A DNA stretch of 64,000 nucleotides from Nostoc linckia z4 (GTDB lineage Bacteria > Cyanobacteriota > Cyanobacteriia > Cyanobacteriales > Nostocaceae): NCBI RefSeq assembly GCF_002608075.1, contig NZ_LAHA01000011.1, positions 124,001-188,000 of the forward strand. The letters are read 5' to 3'. The position numbers and the translations under genes were made by a program. A model generated the notes under the pieces. It was not told the origin of the DNA. It made no database searches and saw nothing but the letters and a program-made list of their open reading frames with translations. Below, one piece after another: positions 27,000 through 36,213 of the stretch (position 1 is its first letter; the number at the start of each line of letters is the position of its first letter).

Positions 27000-28241
27000 C
27001 TATTTTAGTGAAACCAACAAGTTTTGATTAATGGTCATTTGTAAATCGGTATTTGGGTCAATTGCAATTAAGTCAACGCTATTTCTACCGAAGAATAGAC
27101 CAATCAACGCACCGATACCAGCACCACCCAAGACTTCTTCTGTGGCAATGGCGCGATCGCCTGTGACAGCAGACACCGCAGCGGCGGCTCCTGCGCCCAA
27201 GACAGTGTTCTGAATAATCGATCCGGTACTAGCACCCTTTTTTACGGTTTCAGTCTTAGTAATGACTTCAGAAGTAGCGTTTAGTTGATATTCTTGACCT
27301 GTGGTCAAAACCAGTTTTTCAGCAATGAACTGAGAACCGCCTGTGGCAGGTTTGAGTTGACCAATAACTTGACTACCAGCAGGAATCACCACAGATCCTT
27401 CTTGGGTAACTACGTTTTGCGATACTGTTAGTGTCAAGGGTGCTGTTTCATCCTTGGTCACCAGAATTTTTTCTGCCTTGTCATACTTCACAGGAATAGC
27501 AGTTCCTTGGGGAATTGTCACAGATACAGGTGTGGGGGTAGTATTCCCAAGAGCTACGACGTAGGGCGAGTTAATTGCTGAGGCTTGATTAGTACTAACT
27601 AAGGCTTGGTAAATAAAAGCTGCTACTTGGGCGCGAGTGGCGGTTGCAGTGGGATTGAGGAACTTCACATTTGGATAATTGACCACAATTTGCTTCTCGG
27701 TGGCCGCTGCAATGGGACTACGGGCATAGCTAGCAATATTATAAGCATCGTTGAAGTATTGCAGAGTGCTTTCCGTATTACTACTCGCAGTATATTCCAG
27801 ACCATTAGCCAGGGCAACTAAAACCTGTTGGCGGGGAATAGCTTGGTTAGGTTCAAAGCGATTGCCGGGATATCCTGATAAGAAACCAATGGTATATGCT
27901 TGCCCAATGGCGCTGTATGCCCAATAGTTGCTAGGTACGTCAATAAAACTAATTGGCGATCGCTGTTGTGCTTTTTGAAAAGCTTTGTTCACCATAGCGG
28001 CAAATTGAGCGCGTGTTACTGCTTCTTCAGGGCGGAAACTACCATCAGGAAATCCCGCAATCACACCTCGTTGTGATAATTCTTGAATAAATGGTGCTGC
28101 CCAATAATTAGATGAAACATCAGAAAAAGTAGTTTGAGCAAAAGAAGGTGCAGCTGTCACAAAAGGTGCTACAGTTCCAACTGTAACGCTTAAAGCCATA
28201 AGTGCAGCTGTTCCAGATTGCCAACGATTTAAACTAAACAT
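27000..28241 (-). CDS. S-layer homology domain protein with TrbI/VirB10-like tail
   Basis: A 413-residue exported protein. A signal peptide (residues 1-36, ending SFAQ) is followed by three SLH repeats at about 37-98, 99-160 and 161-215: FSDVSSNYWAAPFIQEL, FIDVPSNYWAYSAIGQA and the more diverged FNDAYNIASYARSPI. Residues about 235-413 form a second domain (IPQGTAIPVKYDK, VVIPAGSQVIGQL) with a glycine-rich hydrophobic stretch near VLGGAGIGALIGLFFG that recalls glycine zippers. SLH repeats bind cell wall polymers. The tail domain is paralogous to the protein at 28701-29384. Confidence 0.85.
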   Translation of the reverse strand: MFSLNRWQSGTAALMALSVTVGTVAPFVTAAPSFAQTTFSDVSSNYWAAPFIQELSQRGVIAGFPDGSFRPEEAVTRAQFAAMVNKAFQKAQQRSPISFIDVPSNYWAYSAIGQAYTIGFLSGYPGNRFEPNQAIPRQQVLVALANGLEYTASSNTESTLQYFNDAYNIASYARSPIAAATEKQIVVNYPNVKFLNPTATATRAQVAAFIYQALVSTNQASAINSPYVVALGNTTPTPVSVTIPQGTAIPVKYDKAEKILVTKDETAPLTLTVSQNVVTQEGSVVIPAGSQVIGQLKPATGGSQFIAEKLVLTTGQEYQLNATSEVITKTETVKKGASTGSIIQNTVLGAGAAAAVSAVTGDRAIATEEVLGGAGIGALIGLFFGRNSVDLIAIDPNTDLQMTINQNLLVSLK

Positions 28242-28700
28242 TGCTTTTTTACTCCGTTAAATTTATTTTTTCTACTGTTACTTAATTAGACAATTGGTGA
28301 AGTTTTATGTTCCCATTAATTGAAACTTTTCTCAGAAATATTCATTTGAAAAATACAACTAAAATTAAAAAATCCCTACCCAAATTTCTCAGCAATAGAT
28401 AATAGAGTAATTAGCCTTTTGCTGATTAGCTCTACTCAATAAAGCAGATTTCAACGAAGGTGAACTACACAAAGATGCGTCTGATGGGTAGGTATAAAGC
28501 TGGTTTTAGCTCTAGAGGCTGAATTATGCTGTAATGATTACCAAAACTCTAGATATCTTTTAAGACGATGCAGAGATAGAATAGTTGCACAGAAATAGAT
28601 TTTTTGAGGTTAAAAATGAAGGCGATCGCACACTATATTGAAAGTGGCGATCGCCTATTGAGTGATGATTAAATTCACGACTTAAATCAACTTAAACCTA
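28242..28700. other. 459-bp gap between paralogous genes
   Basis: No gene is seen. It contains the promoter side of the SLH gene and, near 28620-28656, a HIP1-pair hairpin. Confidence 0.5.
28612..28656 (-). terminator. HIP1-pair hairpin, possible terminator
   Basis: AGGCGATCGC (28620-28629) pairs with GCGATCGCCT (28647-28656), a perfect 10-bp stem built from two HIP1 palindromes. On the minus strand it is followed by TTCATTTTT. It lies 45 nt downstream of the stop of the gene at 28701-29384. Confidence 0.55.
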
Positions 28701-29384
28701 TTAGCGGTATACGGTTAAGTTAGAATTTAGAGTCAGTCTCAAATCTTGTGTGGGTCTGATAACGAAGGCATTAACTTCTTTTTTCCGCAACAGGACACTT
28801 GCTCCTGCACCCGCAGCCGCACCAATCACAGGTTTTAAATCATCAACTTTGCTATTTCCAGTAATTAGCGAACCCAAAAGACCAGCACCTGCACCAATAC
28901 CTGCATCAGTTAAAACTTGACCGGTGCTAGGCCCTTGTGTGACTTTTTGGGTTGTGGTGTATGTCCGAGAAGTAGCATTAATTGACTGACGGCGACCATT
29001 AGAAAATTCTAATTCTTGGGCTACAAACCGCACGCCTTTTCCTTTGTTCTCATCATCTCTTGAATAACCATCTAGATCCACAGGTTCTAGGCGTCCAATG
29101 ACTTTAGTACCAGCGGGAATTAAGACATTTCTATTTCTATCAGTGATGTTACTGGCAATTCTCAAGGTTATGGATTTACTTTCCCCTGGAACGATAGTTA
29201 TTGTTTCTTTTTCGTAGTTAACAGGAAGATTTACTCCAGAAGGAATTGTTACACCTCCATATTGCCCAACATTGTATTGTGCATTAGCAGGGGCAAAAGG
29301 AATCATCGGGGTAACAACAGTGGTGGTCACGGCCATTGCCATGAGGGCAGCAGTTCCAGATTTCCATCGATGTAGACGAGTCAT
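28701..29384 (-). CDS. Exported paralogue of the SLH protein tail
   Basis: A 227-residue protein: a signal peptide ending ANAQ (about 36), then a beta-rich domain (IPSGVNLPVNYEKE, VLIPAGTKVIGRLEP, RFVAQELEFSNGR) and a glycine-rich segment (AGIGAGAGLLGSLITG). Both the signal region (WKSGTAALMAMAVT against WQSGTAALMALSVT) and the domain match the neighbouring SLH protein, so the genes arose by duplication with gain or loss of the SLH repeats. The IPAGTxVIGxL pattern also resembles TrbI/VirB10-type proteins. The predicted location is the periplasm or outer envelope. Confidence 0.75.
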   Translation of the reverse strand: MTRLHRWKSGTAALMAMAVTTTVVTPMIPFAPANAQYNVGQYGGVTIPSGVNLPVNYEKETITIVPGESKSITLRIASNITDRNRNVLIPAGTKVIGRLEPVDLDGYSRDDENKGKGVRFVAQELEFSNGRRQSINATSRTYTTTQKVTQGPSTGQVLTDAGIGAGAGLLGSLITGNSKVDDLKPVIGAAAGAGASVLLRKKEVNAFVIRPTQDLRLTLNSNLTVYR

Positions 29385-29883
29385 AGGTGAGTTGACCTTT
29401 ATGTGATGTGATATGTGTAATGACGAGGGTTTACTGAGTTTGTTTCAAATGACTCTTGAACATTACTTTAGTCATATTCCGAAAGGAATGGTACTTATTT
29501 TACTGTAAGTATGTACGTAGGCTTAGCCGTTCGGAGATAGAGCTTGTCAGAATTTTTACTCTCCTAATCTGCGTTACTAAATAGGAGGCAAGATACTCTT
29601 AATGACGCTAAATTAGTTTAATTGTTTCCTGACTTTGTTTTATTGCTTACGTCCAGATACTTAACGCCATTGCGAACTATTACTTCCATTATATAAGACT
29701 TGTATTTGCTTTTTTCTAACTCGAAAAGCTTCTTTTCCATTCCCTATTTCCTACGACTTACTCGCTACTAAGCCAAGTAAGCTCAAACATCAAAGCAGAT
29801 TCCTATATATTATTTACCAGGGCTTGGAAAATACTTTCTCTTTCCTTTAGAATTGCGAGAGCCAATTTGTAGAGTAATTCCTG
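29385..29883. other. 499-bp intergenic gap
   Basis: No gene or clear repeat recognised; AT-rich, flanked by divergent genes, and presumably holds both promoters. Confidence 0.45.
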
Positions 29884-30063
29884 ATGGAACCGAGTGAAGC
29901 GCAATATTTAATTATTAACGCACTGACTACCCTAGATTTACTTGGTAATACGTTCTATGATGAAGATAGTGGCAATTGGTATATAAATACGCCTAGCCCA
30001 GTCTTGCCGATTGCTATGATTTTGCAAAATGGTGATATTGTTCCGACTAGTTGGGACTTGTAA
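29884..30063 (+). CDS. Small hypothetical protein (59 aa)
   Basis: An ORF of 59 residues from ATG 29884 (MEPSEAQYLIINALTTLD...) to TAA 30063. It is acidic with a Trp/Tyr-rich middle (GNWYINTPSPVLP). It ends 2 nt before the ATG of the next ORF on the same strand, which supports a two-gene transcription unit. No family is recognised. Confidence 0.5.
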   Translation: MEPSEAQYLIINALTTLDLLGNTFYDEDSGNWYINTPSPVLPIAMILQNGDIVPTSWDL

Positions 30064-30065
30064 TT

Positions 30066-30344
30066 ATGGCAAATTGGACTGAAGATCAAAAACAAAAGTA
30101 TGCAAGGTTCCAAGAAATTTTAGAAAATGGTAAGCAGCGTTATGTAGAAGCTGGTGGTAATCCTAGACATTATCGAGCAGGTTTCAAAGGTCAGGATTAC
30201 TTGACAGATGAAGAGAGGAAAGAAGCAACTAGAATCATGCGACAAATGTTTGGTATCTCTATAGCCAATGGTTATGTTTATTGTCAAGGGCGTTCTTGGC
30301 AGTTACCTGAGAATTTAGCATTAGATAAAAAGCAAGTGGAATAA
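30066..30344 (+). CDS. Hypothetical protein (92 aa)
   Basis: A 92-residue charged, mainly helical protein from ATG 30066 (MANWTEDQKQKYARFQEIL...). A TTG at 30051 would extend it into the preceding gene and is less likely. Segments such as GGNPRHYRAGFKGQDYLTDEERKEATRIMRQMFG look like real coding sequence, but no family is recognised. It is coupled to the 59-residue ORF upstream and followed by an inverted-repeat element. Confidence 0.55.
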   Translation: MANWTEDQKQKYARFQEILENGKQRYVEAGGNPRHYRAGFKGQDYLTDEERKEATRIMRQMFGISIANGYVYCQGRSWQLPENLALDKKQVE

Positions 30345-30377
30345 AAGTAGATAGGTGACAGATATGGCAACATTAGT

Positions 30378-30447
30378 GTAGGTTGGGTTTCGCGTTGCTC
30401 AACCCAACATCGCAGTGTTAGGTTTCACTTCATTCAACCCAACCTAC
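30378..30447. mobile_element. 70-bp element with perfect 12-bp inverted ends
   Basis: GTAGGTTGGGTT (30378-30389) and its exact complement AACCCAACCTAC (30436-30447) bound a short non-coding interior with further CAACCCAAC and GTTAGGTTTC pieces. The unit folds into a hairpin and is typical of small palindromic repeats dispersed in cyanobacterial genomes. Confidence 0.7.
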
Positions 30448-30537
30448 GTTTATTACTAGCCATCTTCATTAACCATTTCACAATAATAGGACGGGCAATT
30501 GTGCCCATCCGATGAAGATTTTCTAGGAATTTGATAT

Positions 30538-31503
30538 TTAGTACGGTTCCTGGAATTTCTTTGTGGTCATCGCTTGTTTTAACATTTGTGGCAGCCAAGA
30601 AAGATAATAATATAGCTGGTCTACATGACTATACAATGACAATAATTTTGGTTGATTCAATAAAGTATATGGACGAATTGATTTGAGGATTTTACCAAAT
30701 TTATTTGTTGCCACAGTCGGGGCTGAACCGCTAACAGAATAGTGTCGTAAATGTGGAGGTAAGCGCCAGTTAATTTTAGGATCTGGTTGATGTATCACTG
30801 GTTCAACATTCCCCCGCCATGCAACTCCCATGATTTGCATAGTTTGATACACCATTGTGTTCCACCCTTTGTTTTTTAAGTAGTCCAATCCTTCACCAAC
30901 ATCAGGGGAAGCTAAATCATGAAATAAAATTAAAGCATCTGGTTCGGCAAATTGTTCGCAAATCATGACATCATCCAGTGGCGCTGGTGCTTCGTGATGG
31001 CCATCTATAAATATCAACGACCATTTGCATTGATATTTATTTGCTAACTCTTCTACTGCTTGGGGGCTATATCCTGGTACGAGATTTACAGATTCTTTGA
31101 CATCGGCTGACTTGAGTGAATCGGTGACGCTTTCGTAAAACAATTCTGTGGATAGCATGGGATCGATTACATCTAATTCCACTCCTCCCAAAGCTAAATG
31201 ACAAGCTGACCAACCCATCCAACAGCCTATTTCTAAAGCTTTTTTACCTTGAAATTTTAAGGCTGTATTATACAAAATGTGGGCTTCATCTCTGCTGACA
31301 AATCCTGTACCAGTTTGTCGTTGGTCTACATACCAATTGTGAGGAATATCCCGCCGTAGGTAAAACCAAAAACTATTATATGGATTTCCTAAAATCATAT
31401 TCGGAAAACATGAATCTGGCTGAATAATGGAAAATCCTGGTGAAACATAATCTCCCTCTGGCAATAATTCGCCTTTTATCACTTTTACTATTTTTTCAAT
31501 CAT
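30538..31503 (-). CDS. SAM-dependent methyltransferase (class I, Methyltransf_24-like)
   Basis: A 321-residue protein. The Rossmann motif I is ALEIGCWMGWSACHLALGG at about residue 95, motif II VELDVIDPML, then WSLIFIDGHHEAPAPLDDV (acidic and His residues as in the cephalosporin-hydroxylase-like or Methyltransf_24 group) and ALILFHDLASPDVGEG. The C-terminal about 90 residues are basic and aromatic and not conserved. The substrate is unknown; such enzymes often act in surface glycan or natural product pathways. No biosynthetic cluster surrounds it. Confidence 0.82.
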   Translation of the reverse strand: MIEKIVKVIKGELLPEGDYVSPGFSIIQPDSCFPNMILGNPYNSFWFYLRRDIPHNWYVDQRQTGTGFVSRDEAHILYNTALKFQGKKALEIGCWMGWSACHLALGGVELDVIDPMLSTELFYESVTDSLKSADVKESVNLVPGYSPQAVEELANKYQCKWSLIFIDGHHEAPAPLDDVMICEQFAEPDALILFHDLASPDVGEGLDYLKNKGWNTMVYQTMQIMGVAWRGNVEPVIHQPDPKINWRLPPHLRHYSVSGSAPTVATNKFGKILKSIRPYTLLNQPKLLSLYSHVDQLYYYLSWLPQMLKQAMTTKKFQEPY

Positions 31504-32271
31504 CGGATTACTGCCTGAGCATTTGAAATTTTTGGATTTTTACGCAACAGAACTTTACCAGCTTCTCGAAAAGCAAACGCTTGCGGTATAGAAATTACCA
31601 ATTACCCAAAGCGGTACTGATGATATGGCTGGTTTAGCAACTTGGAGAATAACAAAGCGATCGCCAGGATATCATTTCAGCACTATATTTGTGCTGATTT
31701 TTACTGCTATCTAAGCGATTGATCGCCATCGCATACTAAACTTCCTCATTGCTCTAGGTAAATATATTGGACTGTTGATACCTCGTCAAGTAAGAGACTT
31801 CCAAGTAATCAAATATCTCAATATTTCTTGTAGAATCGGCATCTCGCCCGTCCTGTGAACTGGGCAGGCAACCCAGGGCGAATAGAATTTGCGGCACTTG
31901 CTTCTCCTAAGGGAAACGCTGCACGTAGCTTGCTTAAGAGGAGGGGTACAAGTTTCTGAACCGCAAGGGGGCAGTGGCTTGCCTATACAGGTGAAGTCTG
32001 CCTTTGCAGACTAACGGAATTTAACCCAGGTTCACGGGTTTGTTTGTGTACACAAGCCAATGTGTTGGGCGGGCAATGCCCGACTTGTACTGCTTTCCCA
32101 TTTTCATACACGATCAACTGCGTAAGTCTTTGTCATTACCTACAGTGGCATGTTCTCCATGATGAAGTGCGCTGGCGCAGCCCGCCACAGGTATTGCAAT
32201 TTCTAACTTGAGTTAGCAAGACTTTAATATCATCATCGTACAATAGAGTCAACAAGCATAAAGCGGAATTT
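31504..32271. other. 768-bp gap with GC-rich repeat debris
   Basis: No gene recognised. Positions about 31845-32080 contain GC-rich inverted pieces (GGGCAGGCAACCCAGGGCG, AACGCTGCACGTAGCTTGCTTAAG, AGTCTGCCTTTGCAGACT) that look like overlapping palindromic repeats. GCGTAAGTCTTTGTC near 32119 resembles one end of the element at 8678-8790. Confidence 0.5.
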
Positions 32272-32469
32272 ATGAATGCCAAACAGAAAATAATTGAAGA
32301 AATAGAAAACGTACCAGAAGAAATTATATACGAGGTTCTGGACTTTTTACTTTTTTTGAAAGCCAAAGAAGATAAAGAAGATTTAGAAGATGCAAAGGCG
32401 GCATTAAAAGAAGCACAAGAGGTTGGTACGATTTCCTTGGGTGAACTCAAAAGAGAATTAGGTTTGTGA
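32272..32469 (+). CDS. Antitoxin of a RelE-type pair (DUF2281-like)
   Basis: A 65-residue acidic protein. The N-terminal part (AKQKIIEEIENVPEEIIYEVLDFLLFL) matches the DUF2281-type antitoxin helix; the C-terminal half is charged and likely becomes ordered on toxin binding. The stop overlaps the toxin start (GTGA), the classic toxin-antitoxin arrangement with the antitoxin first. It should neutralise the toxin and may autoregulate the operon. Confidence 0.85.
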   Translation: MNAKQKIIEEIENVPEEIIYEVLDFLLFLKAKEDKEDLEDAKAALKEAQEVGTISLGELKRELGL

Positions 32470-32726
32470 GTTACGAAGTAGAAATTGCTCCGGCTGCCAA
32501 AAGACAGATAAAAAAATTACCCCGTGATGTTCAACAAAAACTGGTTGCTAAATTGGAAGAACTTGTTTTTGAGCCTCGTCCTGATGGGGTGAAAAAATTA
32601 GAAGGTTCGGAGAATTTATACAGAGTCAGATTAGAAAAATATCGAATCATTTACGAAATACAAGATAGTTTATTATTAGTGACGGTGGTCAAAGTAAAGC
32701 ATCGTAGAGATATTTATAGATTGTGA
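32466..32726 (+). CDS. RelE/ParE family toxin
   Basis: An 86-residue basic protein starting with GTG 32466 that overlaps the antitoxin stop by 4 nt. The fold signature is EVEIAPAAKRQIKKLP, then GVKKLEGSENLYRVRLEKYRIIYEI and VVKVKHRRDIYRL. The RVRLEKYRIIYEI strand pair and the C-terminal HRRDIYR segment are typical of ribosome-dependent RelE mRNA interferases. The residues appear intact, so it is probably active. Confidence 0.9.
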   Translation: MSYEVEIAPAAKRQIKKLPRDVQQKLVAKLEELVFEPRPDGVKKLEGSENLYRVRLEKYRIIYEIQDSLLLVTVVKVKHRRDIYRL

Positions 32727-33141
32727 ACAACGAAAAATCTAACTAAAAATTCGGGGTTTTGAACTTAGAGCGATCGCGTAGCATTATTTATTTATGGAAG
32801 CAGGTAAAAACATTTGTTTCGAGACGCATAGCAAAGGCAGCGCGGTGGGCGGGTTTCCCGACTTGAGAAATTTCTGCGTTGCCGGGTTTCCCTCGATTGA
32901 AGCAAGTGGCGTGGGACTAACGTCGAGAAATAATATCTCCTTATCAATCTCCAAGACTGTTTAATTTTTTCTGCATAGAGCAAAAATTTTTCATGCAACA
33001 AGAAAAAATCACTCATGAAAATGTAAATTTTTGTAAAATTGATGTCTTCAGGACTAGAAACCTGATATTCAGATAGCTAAACTAACAAACAGTGCATCTG
33101 TACTCTTAATGATTAAAAGTAGATGTGGCGCTATAGCGTGA
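32727..33141. other. 415-bp gap with palindromic repeat
   Basis: No gene recognised. Positions about 32818-32925 hold a GC-rich mosaic (GGCGGGTTTCCCGACTTGAG and GCCGGGTTTCCCTCGATTG) of the dispersed-repeat type. The last about 100 bases may contain the promoter of the Rad50-like gene. Confidence 0.5.
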
Positions 33142-36100
33142 ATGATCCCAGTACAACTTATCCTCAAAAACTTCCTTAGTTACCGTGATGCAACTTTAGA
33201 TTTTCGTGGTTTGCATACGGCTTGTATTTCTGGTTCTAACGGTGCGGGTAAATCTTCTCTTTTAGAAGCAATCACTTGGGCTGTTTGGGGTGAAAGCCGC
33301 GCCAGTGCTGAAGATGATGTGATTTATTCTGGTGCAAAAGAAGTCCGGGTTGATTTGACTTTCCAAAGTAACCAGCAAACATATCGGGTGATTCGTACCC
33401 GAATTCGGGGAGCTAGTAGCGTCCTGGAATTTCAAATAGAAACGCCTTCCGGGTTTCGCCCACTCACAGGCAAAGGGGTAAGGGCAACCCAAGATTCAAT
33501 TTTAGAACACATTAAACTCGATTACGATACTTTTATTAATTCTGCCTATCTGCGTCAAGGTCGTGCAGATGAATTCATGCTCAAACGGCCTACTGAACGC
33601 AAAGAAATTTTAGCCGAGTTGTTGAAACTCAATCAGTATAATGATTTAGAAGAACGGGCAAAGGAATCTTCTCGTCAGTTTAAAGCACGGGCGGAGGAAC
33701 TAGAGCGTTCTTTGGATGCAATCAAAATTCAACTGCAACAACAAAAAACAACCGAAGCCCAAAGAGAACAGTTAGAGGCTGAACTCAATCAACTACAACA
33801 AGTACAAGCTTTTGATAATATTCAATTACAAAGTCTGCAAGTTATCCAGCACCAGCGGCAAAACTGGGAACAACAACTGAACTTTGTCAAGCAGCAATAT
33901 CAAAATCTTAACCAAGACTGCGATCGCCTCCAACAAGAACAGTTAACAGTTGGAAGTCAGCTATCAGACATCGAAACAATTTTGCATCAAGAAGCCGAAA
34001 TTAGAGGTGGATACGCTCAATATCAAAGCTTGCAATCTCAAGAAGAAGCGATGAGCGCCAAATTTGAACAATACACCCGCGCTGGGCAGACTCGCCAACA
34101 AAAGCAACAACAACTTACTAAACAAATTCAGGAAATCGAACGCCAACTGCAACAAGCCCAAGCCCAACTCGAAGCTTTGCAACAACAAGAGCGAGAAATT
34201 CAGCAAACTCTCACCAAATCAGGTGAAGTTGAAGCTGCTTTGTCGCAACTGGGCGCAGCACGTCACCATCTCGCTCATTTAGATGAATTGCAAATGCAGG
34301 TGACTCCTTTGTTGCAACAACGTGCAGCTTTACAAAGCCAATTAGATAGGACTCATGCCGGCTTGGTAGCGCGCCTCGAACAACTGCAAAATACAGAAAA
34401 CCAATTGCAACGCCAGCAACGACGCCAACCGCAATTACAACAAGCGGTGATGGATGTGGCAATCCAAATTGAAGAACTGGATAAAAAGCGGGTTTATCTG
34501 CAACGAGTCCAGGAAAAAGGCCAAGAAAGGCGTCACTTTATTGAACGTCTGCAAGCTCACCAACGGGATTATGAAAAACTGCTGGGAGAATTAGAGCAAA
34601 AACTCCAAATGCTGCAAAATCCCAATGCTCTTTGTCCGTTATGCGAACGTCCTTTAGACGAACATCATTGGAGCCGTGTAGTAGAAAAAACCCAAACTGA
34701 GTTGGATGATACTCAAGGACAGTTTTGGGTGGTGCGGGAACAAATGGCTGTGTCAGATAGAGAAATTCAAGTATTAAGGCAAGAATATCGGGAAATATCC
34801 CAGCAATTAGCGATTTATGACGGTTTGCGCGAACAAAGAGGACAATTAGCAGCACAATTAGAAGCCACAGTTGATGTTCAAGAGCAATTAGAACAAATTG
34901 CTGCTGAAAAACAACATCTAGAGCGATCGCTACAAGCTGGTGATTACGCTCCCGCACAACAAGCCCAACTGCAAAAATTAGACCAATATCTGCAACAAGC
35001 CAATTATAATGAGCAAGACCACGCCCTAGCTCGCAGCGAAGTCGAGCGTTGGCGCTGGGCAGAAATTAAACAAAGCCAGATTAAAGACGCCATCAAGCGA
35101 CAAGCCCAGCTAGCAGCCCGAAAACCAGAACTGCTAGCTACCATTGCCGAATTGCAAGCCAGAATTCACCAAGAACAAATTAATTCTGAATGTGCCAAAC
35201 AAATTGCGGCTTTAGAACGTCACATCATTGAAATTGGCTACAGTTTGGAGGTGCATAACAACATCCGTCTGGCTGTCAAGCAAGCTCAATCTTGGCATTT
35301 GCGCTATCAACAACTTTTAGCAGCCCAGCAACAATATCCCCAACTCCAGACGAGATTGCAAGAATTAGAAGACTCCAGAGGCGTTAGAATTACCGAGCGA
35401 CAAAAACTTGCCACTCAAATCGAAAGTATCATCGAACAACTACAAGCAACAGCCAACCCATCTATCCAAATTCAAGCCCTAGAGCAGCAACTAGCAATAC
35501 GCAGACGCCAACTAGACGAACAAATTTCTAAGTTGGGACGTTTAGAACAGTTGGCACATCACCTGGAAACCCTGCAAATTCAACACGAACAACAGCACAA
35601 ACAATTACAATCTTGCAAACGCGAACAGCGTGTTTATCAGGAGTTAGCCCAGGCTTTTGGTAAAAATGGCATCCAAACACTGATGATTGAAAATGTCTTA
35701 CCGCAACTGGAAGCCGAGACAAATCAATTACTTTCGCGTTTGAGCGCCAATCAATTTCACGTACAATTTATTACTCAAAAAGCTGGACGCAACGGTAAAT
35801 CAACTAAGAAAAATGCCAAGTTAATAGACACCTTGGATATTTTAATCGCCGATTCCAGAGGAACGCGGGCTTATGAAACTTATTCTGGTGGGGAAGCTTT
35901 TAGAATTAACTTTGCTATTCGTTTAGCTTTGGCGAAATTATTAGCCCAACGGGCGGGAGCGGCGTTACAGTTGTTAATTGTGGATGAAGGTTTTGGTACA
36001 CAGGATGCTGAAGGATGCGATCGCTTAGTTGCAGCCATTAATGCCATCGCTTCTGATTTTAAATGCATTCTCACGGTCACCCATATGCCCCAACTCAAAG

Positions 36101-36168
36101 AAGCTTTCCAAGCTAGGATTGAGGTGAATAAAACTCAGCAAGGTTCACAATTGAGTTTGTCAATTTAA
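33142..36168 (+). CDS. sbcC: SbcC/Rad50-type SMC ATPase of the nuclease complex
   Basis: A 1008-residue protein. The Walker A is SNGAGKSSLLEAITWAVWG near residue 35; two long coiled-coil arms (residues about 180-850, Gln-rich) flank a zinc hook CPLC within NALCPLCERPL; the ABC signature is YSGGEAFRINFAIRLALAKLL and the Walker B LLIVDEGFG. With SbcD/Mre11 it processes double-strand ends and hairpins. No sbcD gene is adjacent, so the nuclease subunit is encoded elsewhere. ATG at 33142. Confidence 0.93.
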   Translation: MIPVQLILKNFLSYRDATLDFRGLHTACISGSNGAGKSSLLEAITWAVWGESRASAEDDVIYSGAKEVRVDLTFQSNQQTYRVIRTRIRGASSVLEFQIETPSGFRPLTGKGVRATQDSILEHIKLDYDTFINSAYLRQGRADEFMLKRPTERKEILAELLKLNQYNDLEERAKESSRQFKARAEELERSLDAIKIQLQQQKTTEAQREQLEAELNQLQQVQAFDNIQLQSLQVIQHQRQNWEQQLNFVKQQYQNLNQDCDRLQQEQLTVGSQLSDIETILHQEAEIRGGYAQYQSLQSQEEAMSAKFEQYTRAGQTRQQKQQQLTKQIQEIERQLQQAQAQLEALQQQEREIQQTLTKSGEVEAALSQLGAARHHLAHLDELQMQVTPLLQQRAALQSQLDRTHAGLVARLEQLQNTENQLQRQQRRQPQLQQAVMDVAIQIEELDKKRVYLQRVQEKGQERRHFIERLQAHQRDYEKLLGELEQKLQMLQNPNALCPLCERPLDEHHWSRVVEKTQTELDDTQGQFWVVREQMAVSDREIQVLRQEYREISQQLAIYDGLREQRGQLAAQLEATVDVQEQLEQIAAEKQHLERSLQAGDYAPAQQAQLQKLDQYLQQANYNEQDHALARSEVERWRWAEIKQSQIKDAIKRQAQLAARKPELLATIAELQARIHQEQINSECAKQIAALERHIIEIGYSLEVHNNIRLAVKQAQSWHLRYQQLLAAQQQYPQLQTRLQELEDSRGVRITERQKLATQIESIIEQLQATANPSIQIQALEQQLAIRRRQLDEQISKLGRLEQLAHHLETLQIQHEQQHKQLQSCKREQRVYQELAQAFGKNGIQTLMIENVLPQLEAETNQLLSRLSANQFHVQFITQKAGRNGKSTKKNAKLIDTLDILIADSRGTRAYETYSGGEAFRINFAIRLALAKLLAQRAGAALQLLIVDEGFGTQDAEGCDRLVAAINAIASDFKCILTVTHMPQLKEAFQARIEVNKTQQGSQLSLSI

Positions 36169-36213
36169 TTGGTTGACTCCCTATGCCCTTGATTGTGAAT
36201 TCTGAATTCTTGC

